The notes beneath the pieces are model-generated. The model saw only the letters and a list, made by a program, of their open reading frames with translations. It was not told where the DNA came from and ran no database searches. From Gammaproteobacteria bacterium HGW-Gammaproteobacteria-15 (GTDB lineage: Bacteria; Pseudomonadota; Gammaproteobacteria; Enterobacterales; Alteromonadaceae): a DNA stretch of 64,000 nt. Numbering within the stretch: the first letter of the stretch is position 1; every line of letters begins with the position of its first letter. Positions 55,091 to 63,843 of the stretch are shown in pieces. Location of the stretch: positions 935,237-999,236 of the forward strand of contig PGZF01000001.1 in assembly GCA_002840125.1 (NCBI GenBank). Reading direction: 5' to 3'. A program made the position numbers and the translations under genes.

Positions 55091-55462
55091 ATGAAAAAAA
55101 TCTTATCTGCAACATTTGTCGCCGTTGCGTTGTTAAGTTCTGCAGTGGTTCAGGCCGATGAGCGGCCAGATCATTATAAAGGTAAGCCTTCAGATACGCT
55201 GGAACAAGCAGTAGCGAATTTCAGTGAATATAATCAAAAACTAAAAACAGTATTGGCAGGAGAGCTGACACCACTGGCGATGGTAGAAATTCACGAACTA
55301 ACCTACACCATTGAAGTGGCGCTGGAAAAAATTCATGCTGAAACCGGCAAATTAAAAGACGTACTGGAAGAAGTGCACGTTGCTTCTGAGCATATGGATA
55401 CAGCAACGGCTAAAGAGCGTGGTGATGCTTATATTAAAGCAGCCCAAACACTGGTGAAGTAA
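55091..55462 (+). CDS. DUF6746-like periplasmic protein
   Basis: Predicted 123-residue secreted protein, signal peptide ending VVQA (residue 23). The mature part starts DERPDHYKGKPSDTLEQAVA and is helical, with a heptad-like region VEIHELTYTIEVALEKIHAE and TGKLKDVLEEVHVASEHMDT. The pattern fits DUF6746, a family seen in Shewanella and relatives; function unknown. GGAG lies 7 bases before the chosen ATG. A terminator follows the stop. Confidence 0.72.
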   Translation: MKKILSATFVAVALLSSAVVQADERPDHYKGKPSDTLEQAVANFSEYNQKLKTVLAGELTPLAMVEIHELTYTIEVALEKIHAETGKLKDVLEEVHVASEHMDTATAKERGDAYIKAAQTLVK

Positions 55463-55471
55463 TTAAATAGC

Positions 55472-55492
55472 AAGCCCGGCTAACCCGGGCTT
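55472..55492 (+). terminator. Terminator of DUF6746-like gene
   Basis: AAGCCCGG and CCGGGCTT with loop CTAAC, followed by TATGCTTT. It lies 10 bp after the stop codon. Confidence 0.8.
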
Positions 55493-55511
55493 TATGCTTT
55501 AAAACGCTTGA

Positions 55512-56042
55512 TTATTTCTTGGTAAGAATTTCTTCAGCATTGGCTGCTGCCCATTCATTCCAGGCATCTACTTTAGCATTAAAGTTCTCTACCGCTTGCG
55601 CTGTTGCATCAGCAATTAAACCATCAATTTGCTTGGCATATTTTTTATCAACTTTAGTTACCGGAACAACGTCGATACCGCGCTCCTGTAAACCTTTCTT
55701 CATAGTGTGAGTACGTAACAGCTGTAACTGGCCGTTCTCAACATAAAAGTACTGGCTGTCTTTATTGATCGTTTTAAACTTAGGCTTGGTAGGACGCTTA
55801 TCTGCTTTAGCCGGGCTATCCTGAGCATCAGTACTCAGAGAGTCATTGTTTAATTTGTAACCTAACTGTTCCAGCGTAAAACCCTGAGATTTTGCTAACT
55901 GCTCTAACTGAGTGATCAGCTCAACTTCTACCTGACGCTCTGCTAACACTGTGTTCAGAGTTTCAATAACGTCGGTCAGTTTACCCAGTGTTAGTTCTTT
56001 TGCTGCTTTCTTTAGTTCACGTTTATCTAATAAAATTGACAT
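55512..56042 (-). CDS. Uncharacterised protein, possible H-NS-like nucleoid factor
   Basis: Predicted 176-residue cytoplasmic protein. The first 60 residues (KRELKKAAKELTLGKLTDVI, then LNTVLAERQVEVELITQLEQ) look like the oligomerising coiled coil of H-NS-family proteins, followed by a GFTLEQLGY segment, a Lys/Pro linker (KADKRPTKPKF), and a C-terminal region FYVENGQLQLLRTHTMKKGL that could be a divergent DNA-binding part. A helical tail follows. The second ATG is chosen since AAGGAG lies 7 bases before it; the first ATG abuts the ribosome site. The H-NS link is suggestive only. Confidence 0.55.
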   Translation of the reverse strand: MSILLDKRELKKAAKELTLGKLTDVIETLNTVLAERQVEVELITQLEQLAKSQGFTLEQLGYKLNNDSLSTDAQDSPAKADKRPTKPKFKTINKDSQYFYVENGQLQLLRTHTMKKGLQERGIDVVPVTKVDKKYAKQIDGLIADATAQAVENFNAKVDAWNEWAAANAEEILTKK

Positions 56043-56241
56043 TGCCATCTCCTTTAATAATTCATCGCCAAAGGATAAGCAATTTATCTAATAAAATAAA
56101 GATATAAAAAACACTTAAACAACAAAAACAATATCATTCATTCAGCTTCTGTTAAGATTAAATCAATATTGCCGATTTTTTGTTCCATTAACAGGGTTTG
56201 TTGCTTTGATTATACATTCAATTTAAGCATACTTTCTATAT

Positions 56242-56345
56242 TAGCGCTATGAAGATTAAACCTGTGAGCGGTGCATTCGATGCCAAGGGAGAGATTAAAA
56301 GGTGAGTACGGCAGCACTTAACTGAGAACAGTGCTGCCGTATTTT
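56242..56345 (+). ncRNA. Candidate small RNA
   Basis: TTGATT (56207-56212), 17 bases, then TACTTT (56230-56235) could form a promoter starting near 56242; the transcript would end at the hairpin TACGGCAGCACT/AGTGCTGCCGTA followed by TTTT. About 100 nt. Alternative: the hairpin serves manC on the minus strand, though its T-run is poorer in that direction. Confidence 0.35.
56307..56345. terminator. 12-bp stem hairpin upstream of manC end
   Basis: TACGGCAGCACT and AGTGCTGCCGTA pair perfectly around an 11-base loop; TTTT follows on the plus strand. It may end a plus-strand small RNA or, less ideally, manC. Confidence 0.65.
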
Positions 56346-56392
56346 GCCAGAGCCAACGCGGAATATAGTGTATTAGCTAATACCCTATAGCC

Positions 56393-57811
56393 TCAGCTAC
56401 GGCCATATTTGTCTTCAAACCGCACAATATCATCTTCACCCAGATAACTGCCCGACTGCACTTCAATCAGCTCTAACGGAATTTTTCCGGGATTCTCTAA
56501 TGAATGGATTACACCTACCGGGATATAGGTTGATTCATTTTCAGTAACCAGAAACTCATTGTCACCATTGCGAACTAACGCCGAGCCGCTGACAACTACC
56601 CAATGTTCAGCGCGATGATGGTGCATTTGTACTGACAGTTTAGCGCCGGGCTTTACCGTAATATGTTTAACCTGATAACGTGTGCCATTATCGACAGAAT
56701 CATATTTACCCCATGGCCGGAACACTTCCCGGTGCAAATCCACTTCGGTGCGGCCATAACTTTGCAATTTAGCCACGATGTTTTTCACGCCCTGAATATG
56801 TGTTTTACTGGCAACCAGAACAGCATCTTTAGTTTCAACGACTACTACGTCATCCAGGCCAATAACGGCTACCAGACGCTCTTCAGCATTAACATAGCTA
56901 TTTTTACACTGCTCCAGCAGTACATCGCCACGACACGCATTACCCTGCTCATCTTTGGCCATCACTTCCCACAATGCATCCCAGCTGCCAACATCGCTCC
57001 AGCCGGCGTCAAGCGCCACCATAGCGGTATTGGCAGACTTCTCCATCACGGCATAGTCAATCGAGTCAGATGGGCTGGCAGAGAATGCCGCTTTATCCAG
57101 CCGGATAAAATCTAAATCTCTGGCAGCATTTGTTAGCGCCAGCTCGGCTGCACTGATAATAGCCGGGGCAAACTGCTTTAATTCGGCAAGAAAGCTGCTG
57201 GCTCTAAACAAAAACATACCGCTGTTCCAAAAATACTCGCCCGAGTCGACAAATTGCTTCGCGCTAGCCAAATCCGGTTTTTCACAGAACTTGGCCACGG
57301 CTGCCACTTCAGTAGGTAAGGTACTGTCAGCAATATCAGCACGGCGGATATAGCCATAACCAGTGTGAGCGCTGGTGGGCACTATGCCAAAGGTTACCAA
57401 CTTGCCTTGCCTGGCCGCGGGTGCGGCTAATTCAACTGCACGGTGAAAAGCCGGGATGTCTTTAATGGCATGATCGGCTGCCAGCACCAGCAACAGTGGA
57501 TCGTCACCATCGGCTATCGCCTGCATAGCGGCAACCGCTATGGCCGGTGCCGTATTTCGCCCTACCGGCTCCAGCATAATTGTTGGCTGCCCGGCGCTCA
57601 GTTCCCGCAGTTGCTCTGCTACCATAAAGCGATGATCTTCGTTACAAATCACCAGTGGCGGTTGTAAACCGGCCAGGCCTTTTAACCGCAAAATGGTATT
57701 TTGCAGCATACTTTTATCATTGAGCAGTGGCAGAAATTGTTTGGGCTTTTTTGCCCGGGATAAGGGCCACAACCTTGTGCCTGAACCACCTGACAGTATT
57801 ACGGGGATCAT
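56393..57811 (-). CDS. manC: Mannose-1-phosphate guanylyltransferase/mannose-6-phosphate isomerase
   Basis: Predicted 472-residue bifunctional enzyme providing GDP-mannose for exopolysaccharide, O-antigen or alginate-type glycans. The nucleotidyltransferase domain starts IPVILSGGSGTRLWPLSR with KPKQFLPL; FCEKPDLASAKQF and IDYAVMEKSA follow. The C-terminal cupin carries the isomerase: RPWGKYDSVDNGTRYQVKHI and VQMHHHRAEHWVVVSG with metal histidines. Length fits AlgA/CpsB (about 470-480). No other GDP-sugar genes are adjacent, so it is isolated from a polysaccharide cluster here. Confidence 0.95.
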   Translation of the reverse strand: MIPVILSGGSGTRLWPLSRAKKPKQFLPLLNDKSMLQNTILRLKGLAGLQPPLVICNEDHRFMVAEQLRELSAGQPTIMLEPVGRNTAPAIAVAAMQAIADGDDPLLLVLAADHAIKDIPAFHRAVELAAPAARQGKLVTFGIVPTSAHTGYGYIRRADIADSTLPTEVAAVAKFCEKPDLASAKQFVDSGEYFWNSGMFLFRASSFLAELKQFAPAIISAAELALTNAARDLDFIRLDKAAFSASPSDSIDYAVMEKSANTAMVALDAGWSDVGSWDALWEVMAKDEQGNACRGDVLLEQCKNSYVNAEERLVAVIGLDDVVVVETKDAVLVASKTHIQGVKNIVAKLQSYGRTEVDLHREVFRPWGKYDSVDNGTRYQVKHITVKPGAKLSVQMHHHRAEHWVVVSGSALVRNGDNEFLVTENESTYIPVGVIHSLENPGKIPLELIEVQSGSYLGEDDIVRFEDKYGRS

Positions 57812-58015
57812 TTTTGCTTCCTTTTGTTGAACTTAGCGTTATAAAACAAACTTTGCCACAGTATAGCGATATTGCTTTCGTTTCGTCAGCCGCTGGCATT
57901 AACTTAATCTGCGTGGTAAGTTTTCGTGCAATACCGTTTAATTTCAGCTGGTCGGTGCTCTAAAAGCAGGTAAGATCGGCTATCTTGTCGCGATTTTTCT
58001 GATCAGGGTAGGGTT

Positions 58016-58672
58016 ATGCCAGATTTTAAACAACTGTTTGTCAACAATAGAAATTGGGCAGACCGGATTGAAAAAGAACAACCGGGATTTTTTAAACAGT
58101 TATCCGAGCAACAGGCGCCGGAATATCTGTGGATCGGTTGCTCCGACAGCCGCGTACCAGCCAATGAAATTGTAGGCCTGTTACCAGGCGAGTTATTTGT
58201 GCACCGCAATGTGGCTAATCTGGTACTGCATTCTGATATGAATTGCTTATCAGTTCTGCAGTATGCTATTGATATTCTTAAAGTAAAACATATTTTAGTG
58301 GTTGGCCATTATGGTTGTGGTGGCGTTAAAGCAGCGATGACCAAACAACGGGTTGGCTTTGTCGACAACTGGCTGCGTAATGTTAAAGATGTTTACTCAA
58401 TGCACCGTGACGAGCTGGAGCAAGTTGCCGACGACAGTGAACGGTTAAACCGGCTGATAGAGCTAAACGTGATGGAACAGGTACGTAACCTGTGTCACAC
58501 CAGCTTTGTGCAGGAAGCCTGGGAGCGTGGCCAGCCATTAACCATTCATGGCTGGGTATATAGCTTGCGTAACGGCCGGGTAAAAGATTTACGTGTCAGC
58601 CATTCCTGTGCGGATAAAATTGACGATATTTATACACTGGATCTGGCCGACTGCCATATCAGCGAAAAATAG
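58016..58672 (+). CDS. can: Beta-class carbonic anhydrase
   Basis: Predicted 218-residue zinc enzyme interconverting CO2 and bicarbonate in the cytoplasm. Zinc and catalytic residues are visible: CSDSRVPANEIVGLLPGELF (Cys42, Asp44, Arg46) and VVGHYGCGGVKAAM (His98, Cys101). Length equals E. coli Can (220). It is divergent from manC, and its stop codon abuts the stop of the convergent gene at 58673. Confidence 0.96.
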   Translation: MPDFKQLFVNNRNWADRIEKEQPGFFKQLSEQQAPEYLWIGCSDSRVPANEIVGLLPGELFVHRNVANLVLHSDMNCLSVLQYAIDILKVKHILVVGHYGCGGVKAAMTKQRVGFVDNWLRNVKDVYSMHRDELEQVADDSERLNRLIELNVMEQVRNLCHTSFVQEAWERGQPLTIHGWVYSLRNGRVKDLRVSHSCADKIDDIYTLDLADCHISEK

Positions 58673-59206
58673 CTATTTAAAAATAATTTGTTGCTGCGCC
58701 ACCGGTTTGTAGGTGGCGCGGTGGCCCTCTACCCAGCTGCCATTTTGTAAATAATCAGATTTCACTTCCAAAGAACCATCAGGCATTATTCGGCTGAATG
58801 ACTTTACCTCTGTAATGCCGTTTTGGTTATTTTGCACTTTTTCCTGCGCAATAATTTCCCCTACCTGTGCATCAAATGTCATAGTGCCATGCGTATAGAA
58901 ACCGGCGGTGGTAAAATAGTAATACGCCAGGCTTTGCTTCGTTTCATCCCAGAAAATAAAGGATTCGCCACCATATTGGCCGTCATTAATGGAATGTACC
59001 GTTTTTATTGCCTGACCATTTAACGCCCGGCTCCACAATGAACGGTCAATCACCTTAGCATCCGTTCCTGGCTGGCTTAAATCGCCTTGCCAATATTGGT
59101 CAAGATATGGCCTTAACGGCTCAAGCTTTGGATGAAGCGCGGCCTGTTCAGCCGCACATAATGCAGAAACACACAGTAACAGCATACTTAAAAAGATACG
59201 GCTCAT
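58673..59206 (-). CDS. Secreted lipocalin-like protein of unknown function
   Basis: Predicted 177-residue protein with a signal peptide ending CAA (residue 19). The mature part is rich in beta strands and aromatic residues: LHPKLEPLRPYLDQYWQGDL, SINDGQYGGESFIFWDETKQ, SLAYYYFTTAGFYTHGTMTF and SDYLQNGSWVEGHRATY. The pattern resembles DUF1579-like/lipocalin-type ligand-binding barrels. No known catalytic motif is present. The convergent can gene touches it with no intervening base; a terminator is not obvious. Confidence 0.65.
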   Translation of the reverse strand: MSRIFLSMLLLCVSALCAAEQAALHPKLEPLRPYLDQYWQGDLSQPGTDAKVIDRSLWSRALNGQAIKTVHSINDGQYGGESFIFWDETKQSLAYYYFTTAGFYTHGTMTFDAQVGEIIAQEKVQNNQNGITEVKSFSRIMPDGSLEVKSDYLQNGSWVEGHRATYKPVAQQQIIFK

Positions 59207-59274
59207 ATTGTATTACTCACAAATGACTGTCAGCCAAGTATCAGAGAAAAGCCAGCTAATGTAAAACCTACCGT

Positions 59275-60108
59275 TTACAGGATCACGGTTTTATTGCCAT
59301 GCACAAACACTCTGTCTTCTACCACCAGTTGCAATGCTTTACTCAAGGCCGCTTTTTCTACATCGCGCCCGGCTCTGGCCATATCGTCGGCACTGAAATT
59401 ATGATCCACCGGCGCGACCATTTGCTGAATGATCGGGCCTTCATCTAAATGGTCATTTACAAAGTGTGCCGTAGCACCAATAATTTTCACACCGCGCTCA
59501 AATGCTTGTTGGTAAGGGTTAGCACCAATAAAGGCTGGTAAAAAGCTGTGGTGAATATTAATAATTTTTTCCGGAAACTGCGCGACAAAAGCCGGCGTTA
59601 AAATACGCATAAACTTAGCCAGCACCAGATATTCCGGCTGGTAAGGTTTTATGACTTCCAGTAAGGCAGCTTCATGTTCGGTGCGGCTTAAGCCTTTATG
59701 GCAAACATGATGGTAAGGTAAGTCAAAACGGGCAGCCAGCTGCTCCAGCTCGGGGTAATTTCCCACTACAGCAGCAATCTCCAGCGCCAGCGAGCCATCA
59801 AATACCTTAATCAAAATGTCGCCCAGGCAATGCGCTTCTTTCGTTACCAGCACCACTACCCGTTTAGCCCGCTGGCTGACCAGGCTGCGCTCTGAGCCCT
59901 GAGGTAAGGCTCTGTCTAAATCAAACAACAAGGTAGCGTCGTTAAATACGCCTTCGAGTTCAGTGCGCATATAAAACCGGCCGCTTACCGGATCAACGTA
60001 TTCGGTATTGCGGATAATATTCAGCTGGTGTTTGTAGCAAATATTGGTGATCTGCGCGATAAGTCCTTTGGAGTCGGGGCATTCCGTTAATAAAATTTTG
60101 CGTTCCAT
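59275..60108 (-). CDS. purU: Formyltetrahydrofolate deformylase
   Basis: Predicted 277-residue enzyme hydrolysing 10-formyl-tetrahydrofolate to formate, balancing one-carbon pools and supplying PurT. An N-terminal ACT domain (KILLTECPDSKGLIAQITNI) is followed by a formyltransferase-like catalytic domain with INIHHSFLPAFIGANPYQQA and GATAHFVNDHLDEGPIIQQ, containing the catalytic Asn/His/Asp set. Length matches E. coli PurU (280). It is divergent from trmO. Confidence 0.96.
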   Translation of the reverse strand: MERKILLTECPDSKGLIAQITNICYKHQLNIIRNTEYVDPVSGRFYMRTELEGVFNDATLLFDLDRALPQGSERSLVSQRAKRVVVLVTKEAHCLGDILIKVFDGSLALEIAAVVGNYPELEQLAARFDLPYHHVCHKGLSRTEHEAALLEVIKPYQPEYLVLAKFMRILTPAFVAQFPEKIINIHHSFLPAFIGANPYQQAFERGVKIIGATAHFVNDHLDEGPIIQQMVAPVDHNFSADDMARAGRDVEKAALSKALQLVVEDRVFVHGNKTVIL

Positions 60109-60261
60109 ATCTCACATCTGTTGTTTTTTAATCCAGTTGTTGTTTTACCGCATCTTGGCCTACAGCGTCAAAGACATTTAGACGTCCTGCTCAACTTGTT
60201 GTTTCGACAAAAAACCGCATAATACCCGCAGTCGGGTTTGATCAGTAAAGCTTTGGAGTGT

Positions 60262-60972
60262 ATGGCGTCTTATCAGTTTAATGTGGTGGGTTATATTCAA
60301 TCGCCCTACAAGCAAAAATTTGCGATTCCACGCCAGCCGGGGTTGATCCCGGAAGCCACCAGCTACCTGGTACTGGAAAGCGATTACAGCGATGATGCCA
60401 TTTTGCGCGGTATCGACAGCTTTAGCCATTTATGGCTGCTGTTTGTGTTTCATGAAACCGCCGATAAAGGCTGGTCACCAATGGTGCGCCCGCCACGCCT
60501 GGGTGGTAATACCCGTAAAGGCGTGTTTGCTACCCGTGCTACTTTCAGGCCTAACCCGATAGGGTTATCCGTAGTAAAGCTGGAAGGCGTTGAGCGCAAA
60601 AACGGTAAACTGATGTTGAAACTGAGTGGCATAGATCTGCTTGATGGCACCCCGGTAGTGGATATTAAACCCTATTTGCCATACTCAGACGCATTACCTG
60701 ACGCCGCAGGGGGGTTCGCCGACGCGGCACCGCAAACAGCAATGACGGTTAGTTTTAGTGAAGCCGCCAGCGCATTTTGCCAAAAGCAAAACCAATACCC
60801 TGATTTACAAGTATTTATAGATAAAGTGTTAAAGCAAGACCCCAGACCGTCTTATAAAAAACAGCGTGACGGTGAACAAAGTTATGGTATGACACTGTAT
60901 AACTACAATATTAAATGGACCGTGAACGGAGAACATAACCATGTTACTGAAATCCATCAGCTACCTGAGTAG
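60262..60972 (+). CDS. trmO: tRNA (t6A37-N6) methyltransferase TrmO
   Basis: Predicted 236-residue S-adenosylmethionine enzyme converting t6A37 to m6t6A37 in tRNA-Thr. The fold is the YaeB/TsaA type: FNVVGYIQSPYKQKFAIPRQ, SFSHLWLLFVFHETADKGWS, VFATRATFRPNPIGLSVVKL and LLDGTPVVDIKPYLPYSDAL, with a C-terminal domain ending [14 protein letters not shown]. The ATG at 60262 gives the family length; the ATG at 60238 adds eight residues. Its last 32 bases overlap the next gene. Confidence 0.95.
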   Translation: MASYQFNVVGYIQSPYKQKFAIPRQPGLIPEATSYLVLESDYSDDAILRGIDSFSHLWLLFVFHETADKGWSPMVRPPRLGGNTRKGVFATRATFRPNPIGLSVVKLEGVERKNGKLMLKLSGIDLLDGTPVVDIKPYLPYSDALPDAAGGFADAAPQTAMTVSFSEAASAFCQKQNQYPDLQVFIDKVLKQDPRPSYKKQRDGEQSYGMTLYNYNIKWTVNGEHNHVTEIHQLPE

Positions 60973-62008
60973 TGTGGCAGCTGCAGCAACTTGTGTTGCC
61001 GTATCCGCAACCACCCTGCCCGACTTACCCGAGCCAGTAAGCAATAACGCCGTTGCCAGCACCACTGTGCGTGGTAAAACCTATATTGCCAGCTTTATGG
61101 GCTTGGGCCCGGGCAAACAACACAGCGATATGCATAACAAAGTTTGGATGCACACTGTCGGTGAGTTCGGCTGGCAAAGCTTGCCTGCAGTGCCAAGTAC
61201 ACAAAAGTTAAGTGGCCGGGTTGCCGCCAGTGCAGTGGCACTTAATAACAACTTTTTTGTTTTTGGTGGTTTTACTGCAAATGCTGATGGCACTGAACAA
61301 ACTGCCAATGACAGCTACCGGCTGGATCCGGTTACCCGCCGTTACACCAAATTAAATGACATTCCGGTACCGGTAGACGATGCCGTGGCGTTAACCTATC
61401 AAAACCGCTATATCTACCTGGTAAGCGGCTGGAGCGATCATGGCAATGTTAATTTAGTACAGGTGTTTGACAACTTCACCCAGCGCTGGTCACAAGCTAC
61501 GCCGTTTCCCGGCAAACCGGTATTTGGTTTAGCCGGTGCTATGGCCGGTAACCAAATGCTGATCTGCGATGGTGTGGCGCTTGAGTACTATGCTGATAAA
61601 AAACGCGAGTATAAAAGTGAACCCGCCTGCTATTTAGGCACTGTGGGGAGCAATGCTAACCAGATTGACTGGCGGCTTATCGATCATCCTACCGGCACGG
61701 CAAAGTATCGTATGGCAGGCATTAATACCAAAGTAGAGGGTAAAGACATGCTGGTGTTTATTGGCGGCAGCACTAACCCCTATAATTACAATGGTATTGG
61801 CTATAACGGTACAGCTTCAGAGCCAGACAATAAAGTATGGCTGTTTTCACCCGGCGAAAAACGCTGGCTTAAAGCTGCCGACACCACAGCGGTAATGGAT
61901 TTAAGAAGCCTGATAGAAATAGACGGTGAGATTTATTCAGTAGGTGGCATGACAAGCGGCCAGCAGGTTAGCGGCAAGCTGATTAAACACCCGATAAAAC
62001 TCCAATAG
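60941..62008 (+). CDS. Periplasmic kelch-repeat protein
   Basis: Predicted 355-residue secreted beta-propeller: signal peptide to about residue 23 ([13 protein letters not shown]), then kelch-like blades with repeats such as [40 protein letters not shown] and [16 protein letters not shown]. The overall size and blade pattern resemble NanM-type N-acetylneuraminate epimerases, but key residues were not checked, so no enzyme function is claimed. GGAG lies 10 bases before the ATG, inside trmO, supporting a real 32-bp overlap and translational coupling. Confidence 0.8.
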   Translation: MLLKSISYLSSVAAAATCVAVSATTLPDLPEPVSNNAVASTTVRGKTYIASFMGLGPGKQHSDMHNKVWMHTVGEFGWQSLPAVPSTQKLSGRVAASAVALNNNFFVFGGFTANADGTEQTANDSYRLDPVTRRYTKLNDIPVPVDDAVALTYQNRYIYLVSGWSDHGNVNLVQVFDNFTQRWSQATPFPGKPVFGLAGAMAGNQMLICDGVALEYYADKKREYKSEPACYLGTVGSNANQIDWRLIDHPTGTAKYRMAGINTKVEGKDMLVFIGGSTNPYNYNGIGYNGTASEPDNKVWLFSPGEKRWLKAADTTAVMDLRSLIEIDGEIYSVGGMTSGQQVSGKLIKHPIKLQ

Positions 62009-62069
62009 AATTGCCCCTGCCGCCTTGCTAGAATGGCGGCAATTTTTTCAGCACCAATACGGAATTACG

Positions 62070-63797
62070 ATGCGCAGCAGTCAGTACTTACTATCCACCA
62101 TTAAAGAAACACCGGCCGATGCCGAAGTGATCAGCCACAAGTTAATGTTGCGCGCCGGCATGATCCGCCGTGTCGCCTCAGGCATGTACACCTACTTACC
62201 CACCGGCGTACGGGTGCTGCGTAAGGTAGAGCAAATTGTACGTGAAGAGATGAACAAAGCGGGCGCCATTGAAGTATTGATGCCAATGGTGCAACCGGCC
62301 GAGCTGTGGCAGGAGTCTGGCCGCTGGGACAAGATGGACGCTGAGCTGCTGCGTTTTAAAGACCGCCATACGCGTGACTTTGTGCTGGGCCCAACCCACG
62401 AAGAAGTGATCACCGACTTAGTACGGCGCGAAATTACCAGTTACAAGCAGCTGCCACTGAACCTGTATCAAATTCAGACTAAATTCCGCGACGAGCGCCG
62501 GCCACGCTTTGGCGTAATGCGCGCCCGTGAGTTTTTAATGAAAGACGCTTACTCCTTTCATTTAAGCCAGGACAGTCTGCAGCAAACCTACAATGCAATG
62601 TATCAGGCATATTGTAATATTTTCAGCCGCTTAGGGTTAGACTTCCGGCCAGTACTGGCCGATACTGGCGCTATCGGCGGCAGTATGTCGCATGAATTCC
62701 ATGTACTGGCCGCATCGGGAGAAGATGCTATCGCCTTCTCAGATGAAAGCGATTATGCCGCCAATATCGAAATGGCCGAAGCCTTAGCCCCACAAGGCGA
62801 GCGTGCTGCTGCTAAACAAGATTTAGCCGAAGTGGCTACGCCCAATGCCAAAACCGTGGCCGATGTCGCAGCCTTGTTACAGCAGGATATGGCACTGGTA
62901 AGCAAAACCCTGATTGTTTACGCCGCAAAAGCCGATGACAAAGCGCCACAAACTCTGGTGGCACTGGTACTGCGTGGCGATCACGAGCTAAACGAAATAA
63001 AAGCCGAAAAACTGCCGCAGGTACAAAGCCCGCTGGTATTTGCCAGCGAAGAAGAAATCCGAGCTGCTATTGGTGCTGGCCCTGGCTCACTGGGCCCGGT
63101 TGGCATGCCTCTGCCGGTTATTGTTGATCGCACCGCTGCACATCTTAGCGATTTTATCTGCGGTGCCAACAAAGATGGCTATCACTTAACCGGCGTAAAC
63201 TGGGACCGTGATATTAAAGATTACAGCGTGGCAGATTTACGTAATATCGTTGAAGGTGATGCCAGCCCGTGCGGTAAAGGTAAGCTGGTGGTGAAACGCG
63301 GTATTGAAGTTGGCCATATTTTCCAACTGGGTGAACGCTACTCGCAGGCATTAAAAGCCGGCGTGCTTAATGAAGAAGGCAAACACCAGATCATGACCAT
63401 GGGCTGCTATGGTGTGGGTGTATCGCGCATCATCGCCGCCGCTATTGAGCAAAATAACGATGAATACGGCATTATCTGGCCCGATGCGATAGCACCGTTT
63501 CAAATTGCCTTAATACCCATGAATATGCATAAATCAGTACGCATCGAAGAAGCCACAGTACGTTTATATAACGAGCTTACCGCTGCTGGCTTTGACGTGC
63601 TGTTTGACGACCGTAAAGAGCGCCCCGGTGTAATGTTCGCCGATATGGAGCTGATGGGTATTCCGCACAGCATCGTCGTTGGTGAGCGTAACCTCGACAA
63701 CCAGCAGGTGGAATACAAAAACCGTCGCAGCGGTGAAAAAGAAATGCTCGACATCCCGGCCGTGGCTACCGCCATGCAACAGAAAATGGCAAAATAA
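62070..63797 (+). CDS. proS: Prolyl-tRNA synthetase
   Basis: Predicted 575-residue class II aminoacyl-tRNA synthetase for proline. Motifs are clear: [20 protein letters not shown] start, [37 protein letters not shown] and [20 protein letters not shown] in the catalytic core; an INS editing domain fills about residues 220-410 (bacterial type), and [20 protein letters not shown] is motif 3. Length matches E. coli ProS (572). The start at 62070 follows CGGA; a longer frame from 62025 has no ribosome site. Confidence 0.98.
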   Translation: MRSSQYLLSTIKETPADAEVISHKLMLRAGMIRRVASGMYTYLPTGVRVLRKVEQIVREEMNKAGAIEVLMPMVQPAELWQESGRWDKMDAELLRFKDRHTRDFVLGPTHEEVITDLVRREITSYKQLPLNLYQIQTKFRDERRPRFGVMRAREFLMKDAYSFHLSQDSLQQTYNAMYQAYCNIFSRLGLDFRPVLADTGAIGGSMSHEFHVLAASGEDAIAFSDESDYAANIEMAEALAPQGERAAAKQDLAEVATPNAKTVADVAALLQQDMALVSKTLIVYAAKADDKAPQTLVALVLRGDHELNEIKAEKLPQVQSPLVFASEEEIRAAIGAGPGSLGPVGMPLPVIVDRTAAHLSDFICGANKDGYHLTGVNWDRDIKDYSVADLRNIVEGDASPCGKGKLVVKRGIEVGHIFQLGERYSQALKAGVLNEEGKHQIMTMGCYGVGVSRIIAAAIEQNNDEYGIIWPDAIAPFQIALIPMNMHKSVRIEEATVRLYNELTAAGFDVLFDDRKERPGVMFADMELMGIPHSIVVGERNLDNQQVEYKNRRSGEKEMLDIPAVATAMQQKMAK

Positions 63798-63814
63798 ACC
63801 CGCTTAACATGGCA

Positions 63815-63838
63815 AAAGGTAGCGAATTCGCTGCCTTT
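63815..63838. terminator. Terminator between proS and toxin gene
   Basis: AAAGGTAGCG and CGCTGCCTTT form a 10-bp stem (one G-T pair) around AATT. Short T-runs on either strand mean it could end both convergent genes. Confidence 0.7.
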
Positions 63839-63843
63839 CCTGT

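Larger units (their letters stand above)
56049..56392. other. 344-bp AT-rich intergenic region
   Basis: Contains the promoter region of the H-NS-like gene, a candidate small RNA (about 56242-56345) and its hairpin. A tiny reading frame of 18 codons, 56249-56305 plus strand, has no ribosome site. Nothing else was recognised. Confidence 0.5.

Noticed and set aside
56249-56305. 18-codon plus-strand frame in the sRNA candidate
   Set aside because: No ribosome site and too short to support as a gene; kept only as part of the small-RNA note.
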